DNA of 64,000 nucleotides from Acidobacteriota bacterium (GTDB lineage: Bacteria > Acidobacteriota > Terriglobia > UBA7540). The translations under genes and the position numbers were made by a program. The stretch covers positions 31,223 to 95,222 of the forward strand of contig CADDZE010000002.1 in assembly GCA_902812465.1 (NCBI GenBank), in the 5' to 3' direction. Positions 56,123 to 64,000 of the stretch are shown here, one piece after another; position 1 is the stretch's first letter, and the number at the start of each line of letters is the position of its first letter. The notes under the pieces were generated by a model. The model made no database searches. It saw only the letters and a list, made by a program, of their open reading frames with translations, and was not told the origin of the DNA.

Positions 56123-56177
56123 TTCCAAAAAATGGATCTCCTTGTTAGCAAAGCACATTCCGGCTTTGTTTGCAAAT
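56123..56177 (+). repeat. Dispersed ~55-bp repeat, copy 4
   Basis: Fourth copy, starting 145 bases after copy 3 in the same orientation. Left flank TTCCAAAAAATGGATC matches copy 2 and the core reads CACATTCCGGCTTTGTTTG, with one change (A to C). Confidence 0.7.
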
Positions 56178-56203
56178 TTCGTGTGCATCTCCCGAACCTC
56201 CGG

Positions 56204-56929
56204 TCAGAGGGTGAAGCGGTTCAGGAAAGTGAGATAGCCTGAGATCATGGCAAAGCGGTTTAGGGCCATCAGGGCTCCGATGGCAATCAGCAGCACACCC
56301 GAGCCGACCTCGACCACCTGCAGATGGCGGCGAAAGCGCCCATAGAACTTAAGGAACTGGCTAAGCCCCAGACTGGTCAGGAGAAACGGGATAGCCAGCC
56401 CGGCCGAGTAAATCGCCAGCAGAAACATGCCTTGGAACAGGGTATCTCTGGTGGCAGCCAGCGCCAGAATGCCCGTCAGGATCGGCCCGATACAGGGGGT
56501 CCAGCCGAAGGCAAAGGCGAAACCGAGGAGGAAGGCGCCGAGGATGCCCCGCCGGGGAGCGCCCGCGTTCATTCTGGCGTCGCGATAGAGCAGGGGAATG
56601 CGAATCAGCCCAGTCAGGTGCAGCCCAAAGACCATCACGATCAGCCCGGCAATCAGGTCAAACAGCCGACGCCGCGCCATGAGGAACGTCCCCACAGCGG
56701 TGGCCGAAGCGCCCAATGCCACAAACACGATAGAAAACCCCACCACAAAGGCGAGCGAATTGCGCAACACGCGGCCTAACAGGGCATGATCACTACCTGC
56801 CTTGAGTTCTTCTATGGAGACACCGGATAGCATCGAGACATAACCGGGAACCAAGGGGAGAACACAAGGCGACAGAAAGGACACCAGTCCGGCGACGAAC
56901 GCAATTGGGATGCTCAGCTGGTGTGCCAT
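56204..56929 (-). CDS. ccdA: CcdA-type thiol-disulphide membrane transporter
   Basis: A 241-residue protein with six membrane helices. Conserved cysteines in SPCVLPLVPGY and WTPCIGPILTG are the redox pair of CcdA/DsbD-core proteins, which carry electrons from the cytosol to the outside. ATG 56929 gives the best N-terminus; an ATG at 56983 is possible. It lies upstream of the FTR1 operon with the repeat pair between. It may serve the cytochrome c maturation system at 1-5.4 kb or the iron operon (the Campylobacter locus ends with thioredoxin-like genes). The choice is open. Confidence 0.87.
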   Translation of the reverse strand: MAHQLSIPIAFVAGLVSFLSPCVLPLVPGYVSMLSGVSIEELKAGSDHALLGRVLRNSLAFVVGFSIVFVALGASATAVGTFLMARRRLFDLIAGLIVMVFGLHLTGLIRIPLLYRDARMNAGAPRRGILGAFLLGFAFAFGWTPCIGPILTGILALAATRDTLFQGMFLLAIYSAGLAIPFLLTSLGLSQFLKFYGRFRRHLQVVEVGSGVLLIAIGALMALNRFAMISGYLTFLNRFTL

Positions 56930-57224
56930 AAGCCCAGTCGCCGGAAATTCAAGGTCCAGGAGCCCCCCGCTGGCGGGCTCCATGAAAGTCCGATGCGCGG
57001 TCCGGCCAGTGCGTTAGCGCGATAGGCCCTGCGCGGGACCGTTGTCCCTGCCAACCACTTAAGTGTAGCATAGGGGCCGCGGCGAGATGGCCGCGGAGCC
57101 GCTTCTAACAGCCCAACCGCGCCTGCCGGCTCGAGGCTCAGGGGGCGCAGGAAGCTGCTGGTCAAGGCCGCCCGAGCTGGGTGCAGATTGCCCGGCGCCG
57201 TGCTCAACCGAGCCTCATCGTCCC

Positions 57225-57917
57225 ATGCTACGCGCCATCATCTTCGACTTTGACGGCGTCCTGGTCAACAGCGAGCCACTGATCCTGCGTCTGACGCAGC
57301 AAATGGCGGCGCTGGAGGGCTGGACGATCACCGAGGAGGAGTATTACCGGCACTATTTGGCGCTCGACGACCGAGGCATTGTTGAGCACCTCTACCGCCG
57401 CCATGGGCGTCCTGTGAACCCACAGCGCTGCCAGGAGCTGCTCGCCTGGAAGGCTCGCGCCTATCAGGAGGCCATTCGGGAGGGGCTTGAGCCGATGCCG
57501 GGCGCCCCCGAGTTTGTGGCCGCCGCCGCCAACGAGTTCCCGCTGGCCATTGCCAGCGGCAGCCTGCGCAGCGAAGTCGAGCATTTGCTGGAATCGCTGA
57601 AACTGCGCCATCACTTTGCGGCCCTCATCACCGCTGACGATACCTTGCACTCGAAGCCCGACCCCGAGATCTTTTTCAAGGCGCTCGCGGCGCTCCAACA
57701 GGCCACGCGCTGGGAAGAGGAACCTCTGGCGGCCTCCCACTGCCTGGTCATTGAGGACGCCCCCGCGGGCATTCAAGCGGCCCACCAGGCCGGGATGCGC
57801 TGCCTCGCTCTCGCCCACAGCCGTCCTGCCGCCGAGCTCCGCGACGCGGATTGGGTCTGCCGGAGCTTTGCAGAAGTGGACCTGGCCAGGATTCGCGCCG
57901 GCTTTCGCTACGAATAG
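57225..57917 (+). CDS. HAD-superfamily hydrolase, phosphoglucomutase-like subfamily
   Basis: A 230-residue HAD protein with nucleophile motif DFDGVLVNSEP (Asp8, Asp10), a helical cap domain, motif II in IASGSLRS, lysine in HSKPDPEIFF and motif IV in IEDAPAGIQAA. ATG 57225 is chosen; the frame upstream to 57087 has no HAD similarity. The substrate could be a sugar phosphate or phosphoglycolate and cannot be named. It is a single gene between ccdA and a DUF4139 gene. Confidence 0.88.
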   Translation: MLRAIIFDFDGVLVNSEPLILRLTQQMAALEGWTITEEEYYRHYLALDDRGIVEHLYRRHGRPVNPQRCQELLAWKARAYQEAIREGLEPMPGAPEFVAAAANEFPLAIASGSLRSEVEHLLESLKLRHHFAALITADDTLHSKPDPEIFFKALAALQQATRWEEEPLAASHCLVIEDAPAGIQAAHQAGMRCLALAHSRPAAELRDADWVCRSFAEVDLARIRAGFRYE

Positions 57918-58023
57918 GTGGGAGAATCCCCGCCAGGCGGGTCCGCGGGAGCGTTTTCCCCTGCTTTCCCCGGTACATTCGTAGTGAAGCAAACCCGGCT
58001 GCCGCCTTGATCAAGGAGGATCT

Positions 58024-59469
58024 ATGCCTAAACACCATCGCCTGTCGTACCTGGTCCTGGCCCTGCTACTGGGCCCCGGGACGATCCTGGGGGCGGCGCA
58101 AGCGGAGAATCCGGCCGCCTCCACGGCAGCAGACCAGCTGAGTGTGGCGGTGACAGTGTACAACTCCAACCTGGCCTTGGTCCGCGATGTGCGCCGGCTC
58201 CGGCTGCCGCCGGGCACCGTGGATCTGCGCTTCCTGGACATCGCCGCCAAGCTAGACCCCGCCTCCGTTCACATTGCCTCGCTGACGGCGGCGCAAGACC
58301 TGGCCGTCCTCGAACAGAGCTACGAGTATGACCCGCTCAGCCCCGCGAAGCTGCTCGACAAGTATGTGGGCAAGGATGTCATTCTAGTGCGCTCGCGGCT
58401 GGAGCATAATTCGACTCGCGAAGAAGTAATCCGGGCAACCCTGCTCGCGAACCACGAAGGCAACCCGGTCTGGAAGGTGGGCAGCGAGATCGTTACCGGC
58501 ATGCATTGGGACCGCCTGGTGTTTCCCACGCTGCCCGAGAACCTTTACAGCCAGCCGACCCTCCTCTGGCGGCTGGAAAACCGCCACGCCGGTGAGCAGA
58601 CGGTGGAGGCGCAGTACTTAACGGATGACGTGAGCTGGAACGCGGATTACGTCCTTACCGTTGATCCGGGAGAGAAGACGGGCGAGCTCAACGGCTGGGC
58701 GACGCTAGCTAACCACAGCGGCACCACGTTCCGCAACGCACAACTGCAGTTGGTGGCAGGGGCGCTTCATCGCGTGGAAAAGGCTGTTCCACTGGCGCGA
58801 ATGGAAACGATGGGCGCGGCCCCGGCTGGCGGGGCCTTCGCCCAAGAAGCGATTTCGGAATACCACCTTTACTCACTGAGCCGCCCCACCACTCTGGCTG
58901 ATAACGAGACCAAGCAGCTCAGCCTGCTCCGAGCAGGGGGCGTGCACCTCGAGAAGCACTACGAAGTAGACGGGCAACCGGCCTACTACCAGAACGCGCA
59001 GCGCCCGGGGGTGCCCATCAAGGACCCGGTGCAAGTTCACTTGAAGTTCAAAAACTCGCAGTCGAACGGGCTGGGACAGCCGCTCCCCGGCGGAACCGTG
59101 AGGGTCTACCAAACGGATTCCCAGGGGCACCTGCAGTTCGCGGGAGAAGACCGCATCGGTCACACGCCAAAGGAAGAGACCGTGGATCTCCAGACCGGCA
59201 GCGCCTTCGACGTCGTCGAGGAGCGCAGGCAGACCACCTACGAAAAGATCGACGGTAGGACGTCCGAGATGGCGTACGAAATCGCCGCGCGCAACTACAA
59301 GCCGGAAGCGATTGGCCTCGAGGTCAATGAACCTTTCCCTGGCGACTGGACGATTCTCGAGTCCAACTTCCCTTACGAAAAGACTTCCTCCTCCTCGGCA
59401 CGGTTCACCCTGCCTGTTCCCGCCAACGGAGCGGCCGCGCTCAAATACCGGGTGCGCGTGAAGTGGTAA
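58024..59469 (+). CDS. Secreted DUF4139 protein
   Basis: A 481-residue protein with a signal peptide (about 1-28). TVYNSNLALVRDVRRLRLPPG is the family start and DDVSWNADYVLTVDPG marks the DUF4139 core. The end NFPYEKTSSSSARFTLPVPANGAAALKYRVRVKW is family-typical. It is probably a beta-rich periplasmic or outer-surface protein. AAGGAGG lies before ATG 58024. No function is known from sequence. Confidence 0.88.
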   Translation: MPKHHRLSYLVLALLLGPGTILGAAQAENPAASTAADQLSVAVTVYNSNLALVRDVRRLRLPPGTVDLRFLDIAAKLDPASVHIASLTAAQDLAVLEQSYEYDPLSPAKLLDKYVGKDVILVRSRLEHNSTREEVIRATLLANHEGNPVWKVGSEIVTGMHWDRLVFPTLPENLYSQPTLLWRLENRHAGEQTVEAQYLTDDVSWNADYVLTVDPGEKTGELNGWATLANHSGTTFRNAQLQLVAGALHRVEKAVPLARMETMGAAPAGGAFAQEAISEYHLYSLSRPTTLADNETKQLSLLRAGGVHLEKHYEVDGQPAYYQNAQRPGVPIKDPVQVHLKFKNSQSNGLGQPLPGGTVRVYQTDSQGHLQFAGEDRIGHTPKEETVDLQTGSAFDVVEERRQTTYEKIDGRTSEMAYEIAARNYKPEAIGLEVNEPFPGDWTILESNFPYEKTSSSSARFTLPVPANGAAALKYRVRVKW

Positions 59470-59640
59470 CACAGGCACGATGGGGTGAGAGCATCGCTAA
59501 CCTGACTGCCCCGGACGGTGGCGAGCGGCTGTTTGCTATCCTACCCCTCCCTTTCCGGAGTCCCGAGCTCCCGCGATCAAGCCCTGAGCAACAGGGCGGC
59601 GCCGGTTAATCAGCCAGCGACTCCGTCCACGCGCCTCTGC

Positions 59641-61722
59641 CTACTGGCGCAAATGATGCTCTAGGAACTCGGCCGTAGCGTGGTACGCCGCCAGCCAGCT
59701 CCGGTGCAGCAGAAAGTCGTGGATTTCGTCAGGAAACACCAGAAGCTGGAACTCCACGCCTTGCTGGCGGAGCGCCTCGGCAAGGCGGATGGTCTGCTCA
59801 AAGGGCACGTTGCGGTCATCGTCACCTTGAATGAGCAGCACCGGCGAGCGCCAGGTCTTGAGGGAAGCAAGCGGCGAGGCCTCCCAGGCGATGCGTGCAG
59901 CATTGGGGTCGGCGTCTGGCCGGTAGCTGGGCAGCCAATTGCGGATCTCGGTGTTCCAGTCATGGACACCGTGAAAATCCACGCCCGCCTTGAACAGGCT
60001 AGAACTGCGGGCCAGGCCGAGCGCCGTGAGGTATCCACCATAGGACCCGCCCCAGAGGCCGATGCGATCGGGATCGACGTCCGGCCGGCCGCGCAGGTAT
60101 AACCCCGCGCCCTGGACGTCGTTGTACTCGCTGGCTCCCGCCGCCCCGTAGTTCAGCGCCTCGCGAAATTCCATCCCGTAACCAATGCCGCTGCGATAGT
60201 TCACTGAGAGCACCACGAAGCCGAGACTGGCCAAGTACTGATTCATGGCGTAAGCGTTGTGGTAGTAGCCCATATAGTGCCAGCCGAGAAGCATCTGGCG
60301 GCGCGACCCGCCGTGGAAAAAGACGACCGCGGGATGCCGCCCGCCGTTGCTTCGGGGCAGAAAGAGCTGCCCGTGAATCTTCAGGCCATCGGCGGCGGAA
60401 AGGATCACCTGCTGGGGCACCACGAGCTGGTCGCCGGGGAAATCCGCGGGCATCGTCGGCGGAGCGAGGTCGCGCAACTCACCCCCCGCGGCCACCAGAG
60501 CGGGACGCGCCGGCCACTTGGGGTCCGAGCGCAGTACGGCGATCGTCCGGTGGTCACTGGCCACCGCGGGCGTCCACTCGAGGCCGGTGCCGCGGGTGAT
60601 GGGTACGGGGGCGCCCCCGGCGGGGGAGACGCGCCAGATGTGGCGGCGGTCAATGTCGTCCTGATTGGAAGAGTAGACGATCGTGCGCCGGTCGCGCGTC
60701 TGCGTGACGTGGTCCACTTCGAAGTCGCCCGGCGTGAGCAGCGTCGCCTGGCCTCCGCTTGCTGGAATGCTGTAAAGGTGAAGCCAGCCCGTGCGCTCCC
60801 AGGGAAAGACGATCCGGTCGCCCTCGCACCAATAGAGCTGCCGGTCCGCTTCGACGCCGTGGAAAACACTCCCCGTCCCCTCGTGAGCCTTCCATATTTC
60901 GCGCCCCTGGCCGGTGGCCGCGTCCGCCACACGGATGGACCATGGCTGGCCAGTGCGATGCGGACCAAAGATGTGCGCCTGGCTCGAATAAGGCACGCGG
61001 ATGAAGGCGATTTGCCGGCTGTCGGGCGACCATTCGAACGCAGTGTCGTGATCCACGCCGGGATCGAGGTAGCGCACCGTTTGGGCGGCAAAGTCGTAGA
61101 CGCCGATGAACGCGTGGTCCTCCCGCTCACTCACGAACCCCAGCTTCGAACCGTCCGGCGACCAGTGCAGGTCTTCCGCTTGACCCTTTGAGTGGATCAG
61201 CTGTACAGGCTTCTCGTTGCCCGCGAGCTTCACCATCCATACTTGGTCCTTCAAGATGTAGGCCACGCGGTCGCCCTGCGGCGAAACCGTCGGGGAATGC
61301 CCTTCGGCCAGCTTGCGCGGCGCTCCACCGCTTAGCCCGACGATCCAGATGTCCTGCTCGACGCCTTGGGGGAAGCTGCGCGGATTAGGCTCAGAGCGCC
61401 CGGTCTCAAAGTCGCCACCCCGCACGTAGACAAGGGACCGCCCGTCGGGCGTCCAGGCTAGCTCAGCAATCTCCTGGCCGTCGTCGTCGGTGTAGGCGGT
61501 GACGGGATGGGCCTTGTAGGCAGGAGCTTCCGCTGCCCAAATGTTGCGCACCCCCTGGGCGTTGAACACCCAGGCTATGGCCCCGCCGTGGGGCGCGGCG
61601 GTCAACTCAGTAGGAAAAGGCGAGCTCATCACTTGCTCCAGGGTGAATGCACTCTGCTGAGCGACGGCTCCTGAGACCGATTGCAGCAGAGCCACCCCGA
61701 GTGCCAGAGATCGAATGTTCAC
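59641..61722 (-). CDS. Secreted S9 family prolyl oligopeptidase-type peptidase
   Basis: A 693-residue serine peptidase. The start is GTG 61722, preceded by a near-perfect GAAGGAGGT at a 7-base distance, giving a signal peptide (SLALGVALLQSVSGAVAQ). A beta-propeller with WSPDGS-type repeats (TPDGRSLVYV, WSPDGSKLGFV, WSPDSRQIAFI) fills residues 40-410. The catalytic alpha/beta-hydrolase domain has Ser560 in GGSYGG, Asp in QGDDDRNVP and His in DEIHDFLL. Such enzymes act as dipeptidyl- or acylaminoacyl-peptidases on peptides in the periplasm. It diverges from the pilus operon. Confidence 0.92.
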   Translation of the reverse strand: MNIRSLALGVALLQSVSGAVAQQSAFTLEQVMSSPFPTELTAAPHGGAIAWVFNAQGVRNIWAAEAPAYKAHPVTAYTDDDGQEIAELAWTPDGRSLVYVRGGDFETGRSEPNPRSFPQGVEQDIWIVGLSGGAPRKLAEGHSPTVSPQGDRVAYILKDQVWMVKLAGNEKPVQLIHSKGQAEDLHWSPDGSKLGFVSEREDHAFIGVYDFAAQTVRYLDPGVDHDTAFEWSPDSRQIAFIRVPYSSQAHIFGPHRTGQPWSIRVADAATGQGREIWKAHEGTGSVFHGVEADRQLYWCEGDRIVFPWERTGWLHLYSIPASGGQATLLTPGDFEVDHVTQTRDRRTIVYSSNQDDIDRRHIWRVSPAGGAPVPITRGTGLEWTPAVASDHRTIAVLRSDPKWPARPALVAAGGELRDLAPPTMPADFPGDQLVVPQQVILSAADGLKIHGQLFLPRSNGGRHPAVVFFHGGSRRQMLLGWHYMGYYHNAYAMNQYLASLGFVVLSVNYRSGIGYGMEFREALNYGAAGASEYNDVQGAGLYLRGRPDVDPDRIGLWGGSYGGYLTALGLARSSSLFKAGVDFHGVHDWNTEIRNWLPSYRPDADPNAARIAWEASPLASLKTWRSPVLLIQGDDDRNVPFEQTIRLAEALRQQGVEFQLLVFPDEIHDFLLHRSWLAAYHATAEFLEHHLRQ

Positions 61723-62123
61723 CCGTGCTACCTCCTTCAATCTGAGCCTGGCGACCACAGCGGAACCGGCAGGACGTCGCCGGCCCATTTGCCTCCGGGA
61801 CGCCCTATCCTATGGCAGGGACCGCTCAAAGTCGATAGGGCGGCCCGGGCCTGCCGAAGGCCCGCGGCGTGTGAGAGTGAGTCAACCCGGTCCGGCGGCG
61901 ATACTCGCCGCACTGAATTGGGGCTCTCTGCCGGATAAGCAAGCTGAAAGCCAGGAGAACGCCGTAAAAAATTCCCCTGGGGCCGGGAAGGCCTGCGTCC
62001 GGGCGCGTCTATTATATAAAAAAGTACTTGACATCTCGTTATTAACAGTAGTAAACAGACCCCAGAAGCGTCCCTTCCACCCCATGCGGCAGGGTCGCTT
62101 CGATCCCTCACCGGATTCAGAGC
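61723..62123. promoter_or_regulatory. 401-base divergent gap with candidate promoter for the pilus operon
   Basis: No gene is seen in the GC-rich first half. TTGACA at 62028-62033 lies next to AT-rich DNA. The -10 is unclear (GTAAAC at 62051-62056 at 17 bases or TAGTAA at 62049-62054 at 15 bases). The S9 leader with its GAAGGAGGT site is at the left end. Confidence 0.4.
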
Positions 62124-62342
62124 ATGCCGGAAACCAAAGAAGTGATGGATATTCGCGAGGCTTCTGCCTACCTGGGAGTATCGCGAGAAACCCTCTATAA
62201 GTACCTCAACGAAGAGAGGATTCCGGCCTTCAAGCTGGGTAACCGCTGGAAGCTGAAGAAGACCGTGCTGGATCGCTGGATGGAAAAGGAGAGCACGGCC
62301 TGGCAGCGCTCCTCGCGCCGGAAGCGGACGAATTCACCATAG
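62124..62342 (+). CDS. Excisionase/MerR-type helix-turn-helix protein
   Basis: A 72-residue DNA-binding protein with a single winged helix (about 7-52; MDIREASAYLGVSRETLYKYLNEERIPAFKLGN is split over the two helices). The pattern, IPAFKLGNRWKL and the Lys/Arg-rich tail fit excisionase-like/MerR regulators used as transcription factors. It lies 13 bases before pilM on the same strand, so it may control the type IV pilus operon itself. No integrase or other mobile gene is near, so a phage origin is unlikely. Confidence 0.8.
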   Translation: MPETKEVMDIREASAYLGVSRETLYKYLNEERIPAFKLGNRWKLKKTVLDRWMEKESTAWQRSSRRKRTNSP

Positions 62343-62355
62343 GCGGATAAAGCTC

Positions 62356-63423
62356 ATGTTCGGCTTCAGGGGATTCAAGAAAGGCAGACGGCTGGTGGGC
62401 CTGGATATTGGATCCAGTTCGGTGAAGGCGGTGGAGCTCCGGAAGAAGGGATCGGGGCAGGAGCTGGTCAGCCTGGGAATCGACAACCTGAGCCAGGACA
62501 CGGTCGTCGACGGCGCCATTATGGACGCGAACGCGGTCTCTTCCGCCATCGAGCGCATTTTTGCTGACAACAAGATTGAAGCCACCGAAGTAGTGACTTC
62601 GGTTTCCGGCCACTCCGTCATCGTCAAGCGAGTCTCCGTTTCGGCCGGCAGCGAGCAGGAGTTAGCTGAGGCGATCCCCTACGAGGCCCAGCAACACATC
62701 CCCTTCGACATGGCCGACGTCAACTTCAGTTACCAAGTGGTGGGGCCCTCGCCGACCGGTACGGGCCTGGATACGATACTCGTGGCGGTCAAGCGCGAGA
62801 AGGTCTTGAATCACACCAACGTGGTGAGCCAGGCAGGCAAGACGGCCACCATCATGGACATTGACGCCTTTGCTCTGCAGAACGCCTTCGAGCTCAACTA
62901 CAATCCGCCACCCGAGCACACAGTGGCTCTGCTGAATATCGGCGCCAGCATGATGAACATCAACGTGGTCAAGGCGGGCGCCCCGCTCTTCACGCGCGAT
63001 GTCTCCGTGGGGGGAAACCAATACACCGACACCCTGCAAAAGGAGCTCGAGCTGAGTTTCGAGGACGCCGAAAAGCTGAAGATCGGCGAACCCGTCGGCA
63101 ACGTTTCGCCTGCCGAGCGCACCGCCCACCTGCGCTCGGTGTCGGAGATTCTGCTGCTGGAAGTCCAGAAGACGTTTGATTTCTTCCACCAGACGTCGCC
63201 TTCCGAGACCATTAACCACATCTATATTGCCGGCGGATCGGCCCGGGTGGAAGGGCTCGCTGAGCTGATGGAGGCCGAATTCAAGGTCCCGGTCGAAGTG
63301 CTGAATCCCTTTCGCCGCGTCACGATTAATGCCAACAAGTTCGACCTCGACTACATCAATGCGGTGGCGCCGCGCATGACCGTGGCGGTCGGGCTGGCCT
63401 TAAGGAGTTTTGACGCACTATGA
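62356..63423 (+). CDS. pilM: Type IV pilus assembly protein PilM
   Basis: A 355-residue actin-like cytosolic ATPase. ATP-binding motifs are GLDIGSSSVKAVEL (about 15-28) and LLNIGASMMNINVV, plus IAGGSARVEG near the end. PilM binds the N-terminal tail of PilN and links the inner-membrane pilus complex. It overlaps the start of pilN by 4 bases (TATGA), giving translational coupling. Confidence 0.95.
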   Translation: MFGFRGFKKGRRLVGLDIGSSSVKAVELRKKGSGQELVSLGIDNLSQDTVVDGAIMDANAVSSAIERIFADNKIEATEVVTSVSGHSVIVKRVSVSAGSEQELAEAIPYEAQQHIPFDMADVNFSYQVVGPSPTGTGLDTILVAVKREKVLNHTNVVSQAGKTATIMDIDAFALQNAFELNYNPPPEHTVALLNIGASMMNINVVKAGAPLFTRDVSVGGNQYTDTLQKELELSFEDAEKLKIGEPVGNVSPAERTAHLRSVSEILLLEVQKTFDFFHQTSPSETINHIYIAGGSARVEGLAELMEAEFKVPVEVLNPFRRVTINANKFDLDYINAVAPRMTVAVGLALRSFDAL

Positions 63424-64000
63424 TCAAGATCAACCTGCTGCAAGCCCCGGAACCACCGACCGTCCCAGGGGGCCCGGAGGAGCGGCCCGCCGTGCCCGCT
63501 ACCCAGCAGGTGCAAGTGTTTTTGGGAGCCCTGTTGGCGGCGGGCGCCATTGCTAGCCTTCTATACTGGGTCTGGTCCCACAAAATCCAACGCCTGAACG
63601 CCGCTTTGGCCGAGGAGAAGCGCGAGGCGGCGCGCTTAACGGCAATCCAGGTGGAAAACCAGCGCTATCAACAGCAACTGGCGGATATCGAGGCCCGGGT
63701 GCGTATGGTCAAGATGCTGGACGCGGCGCGGGTAGGTCCCGTGCAGCTGCTGGATGCGTTGGGGGAGGCAGTGAATCGCAGTCAGGGCGTCTACCTGCTC
63801 AACGTCAACGCAGATGGTCCGCGGGTCGTGGTGGACGGCATGGCGGATGCCGTCGAGTCGATCGTCGCTTTTGTCAGTGCGCTCAAGCACGGCGGCAGCT
63901 TTGGGGACGTCCAGTTGCGTCAATTCTATCAGGATGACCGCGACAAGCGGATGAGCTTCAAGTTCAACCTGGACTTTGTCTTTCAGTCTCCCGTGGCGGC
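63420..64000 (+). CDS. pilN: Type IV pilus assembly protein PilN (partial, cut by right edge)
   Basis: The frame starts at ATG 63420 overlapping the pilM stop and is open at the window end, showing about 193 residues. The start MIKINLLQAPE matches the PilN peptide that docks in PilM (INLLP-type motif). A single membrane helix lies at about 31-50 and a coiled coil at about 50-90 precedes the periplasmic ferredoxin-like domain. pilO, pilP and pilQ should follow outside the window. Confidence 0.92.
   Translation, partial: MIKINLLQAPEPPTVPGGPEERPAVPATQQVQVFLGALLAAGAIASLLYWVWSHKIQRLNAALAEEKREAARLTAIQVENQRYQQQLADIEARVRMVKMLDAARVGPVQLLDALGEAVNRSQGVYLLNVNADGPRVVVDGMADAVESIVAFVSALKHGGSFGDVQLRQFYQDDRDKRMSFKFNLDFVFQSPVA

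Noticed and set aside
62124..62342. Prophage or integrative element suggested by the excisionase-like gene
   Set aside because: No integrase, attachment repeat or phage gene is nearby, and the gene is joined to pilM.

Overview
The window is GC-rich (estimated by eye, not computed), almost fully coding, and reads like the chromosome of a Gram-negative bacterium from the phylum Acidobacteriota. The pointers are outer-membrane machinery (BamA, Skp/OmpH, LolCD-type exporter), a giant SBBP/choice-of-anchor-D protein of the kind common in acidobacteria, a Tat-dependent Gfo/Idh/MocA protein, S9 peptidases and a system I cytochrome c maturation locus. The phylum call is inferred from gene content; no rRNA is present. 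I found no tRNA, rRNA, CRISPR array, insertion sequence or phage gene.

Layout: 1-5.4 kb is the end of a cytochrome c maturation (ccm) operon (ccmF end, ccmH-like, a CcmI-like zinc-ribbon protein, a carboxypeptidase-regulatory-domain membrane protein, ccmA, ccmB, ccmC and a 53-residue ccmD). 5.7-13.3 kb holds a secreted protein, accC, a CBS-domain site-2 protease, argS, and an HD-GYP response regulator with an HPt protein. 13.3-24 kb holds pepA, a RidA homologue, a thioesterase, a TPR protein, terC divergent from nhaR, a CDF metal exporter with a tripled C-terminal region, and bamA-ompH. 24.4-29.7 kb holds a membrane protein, clpC and an LolD/LolC-type pair. 29.8-30.0 kb carries a decayed methyltransferase end. 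30.3-35.8 kb is one 1840-residue surface protein.

36-42 kb holds lysS, a secreted RidA, and a PQQ dehydrogenase divergent from a dihaem cytochrome c, then a HEAT-repeat protein. 42.4-48.6 kb is a translation/RNA block: ffh, rpsP, khpA, rimM, trmD, rplS, rnhB, then pyrC. 48.9-50.8 kb has a tiny zinc-ribbon gene and the Gfo/Idh/MocA gene. 50.9-55.9 kb is the most unusual locus: an iron-transport operon with an FTR1 permease fused to a DUF2318 Fe-S-type domain, two MacB/FtsX-like permeases, and an ABC ATPase fused to a complete DtxR/MntR-like metalloregulator. A ccdA gene lies just upstream. 57.2-61.7 kb has a HAD phosphatase, a DUF4139 protein and an S9 peptidase. The window ends in a type IV pilus operon (an excisionase-type HTH gene, pilM, pilN cut by the edge).

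Two gene-free stretches, at 35.85-36.07 kb and 55.98-56.18 kb, each carry a pair of copies of the same roughly 55-bp repeat. It matches no family I know.
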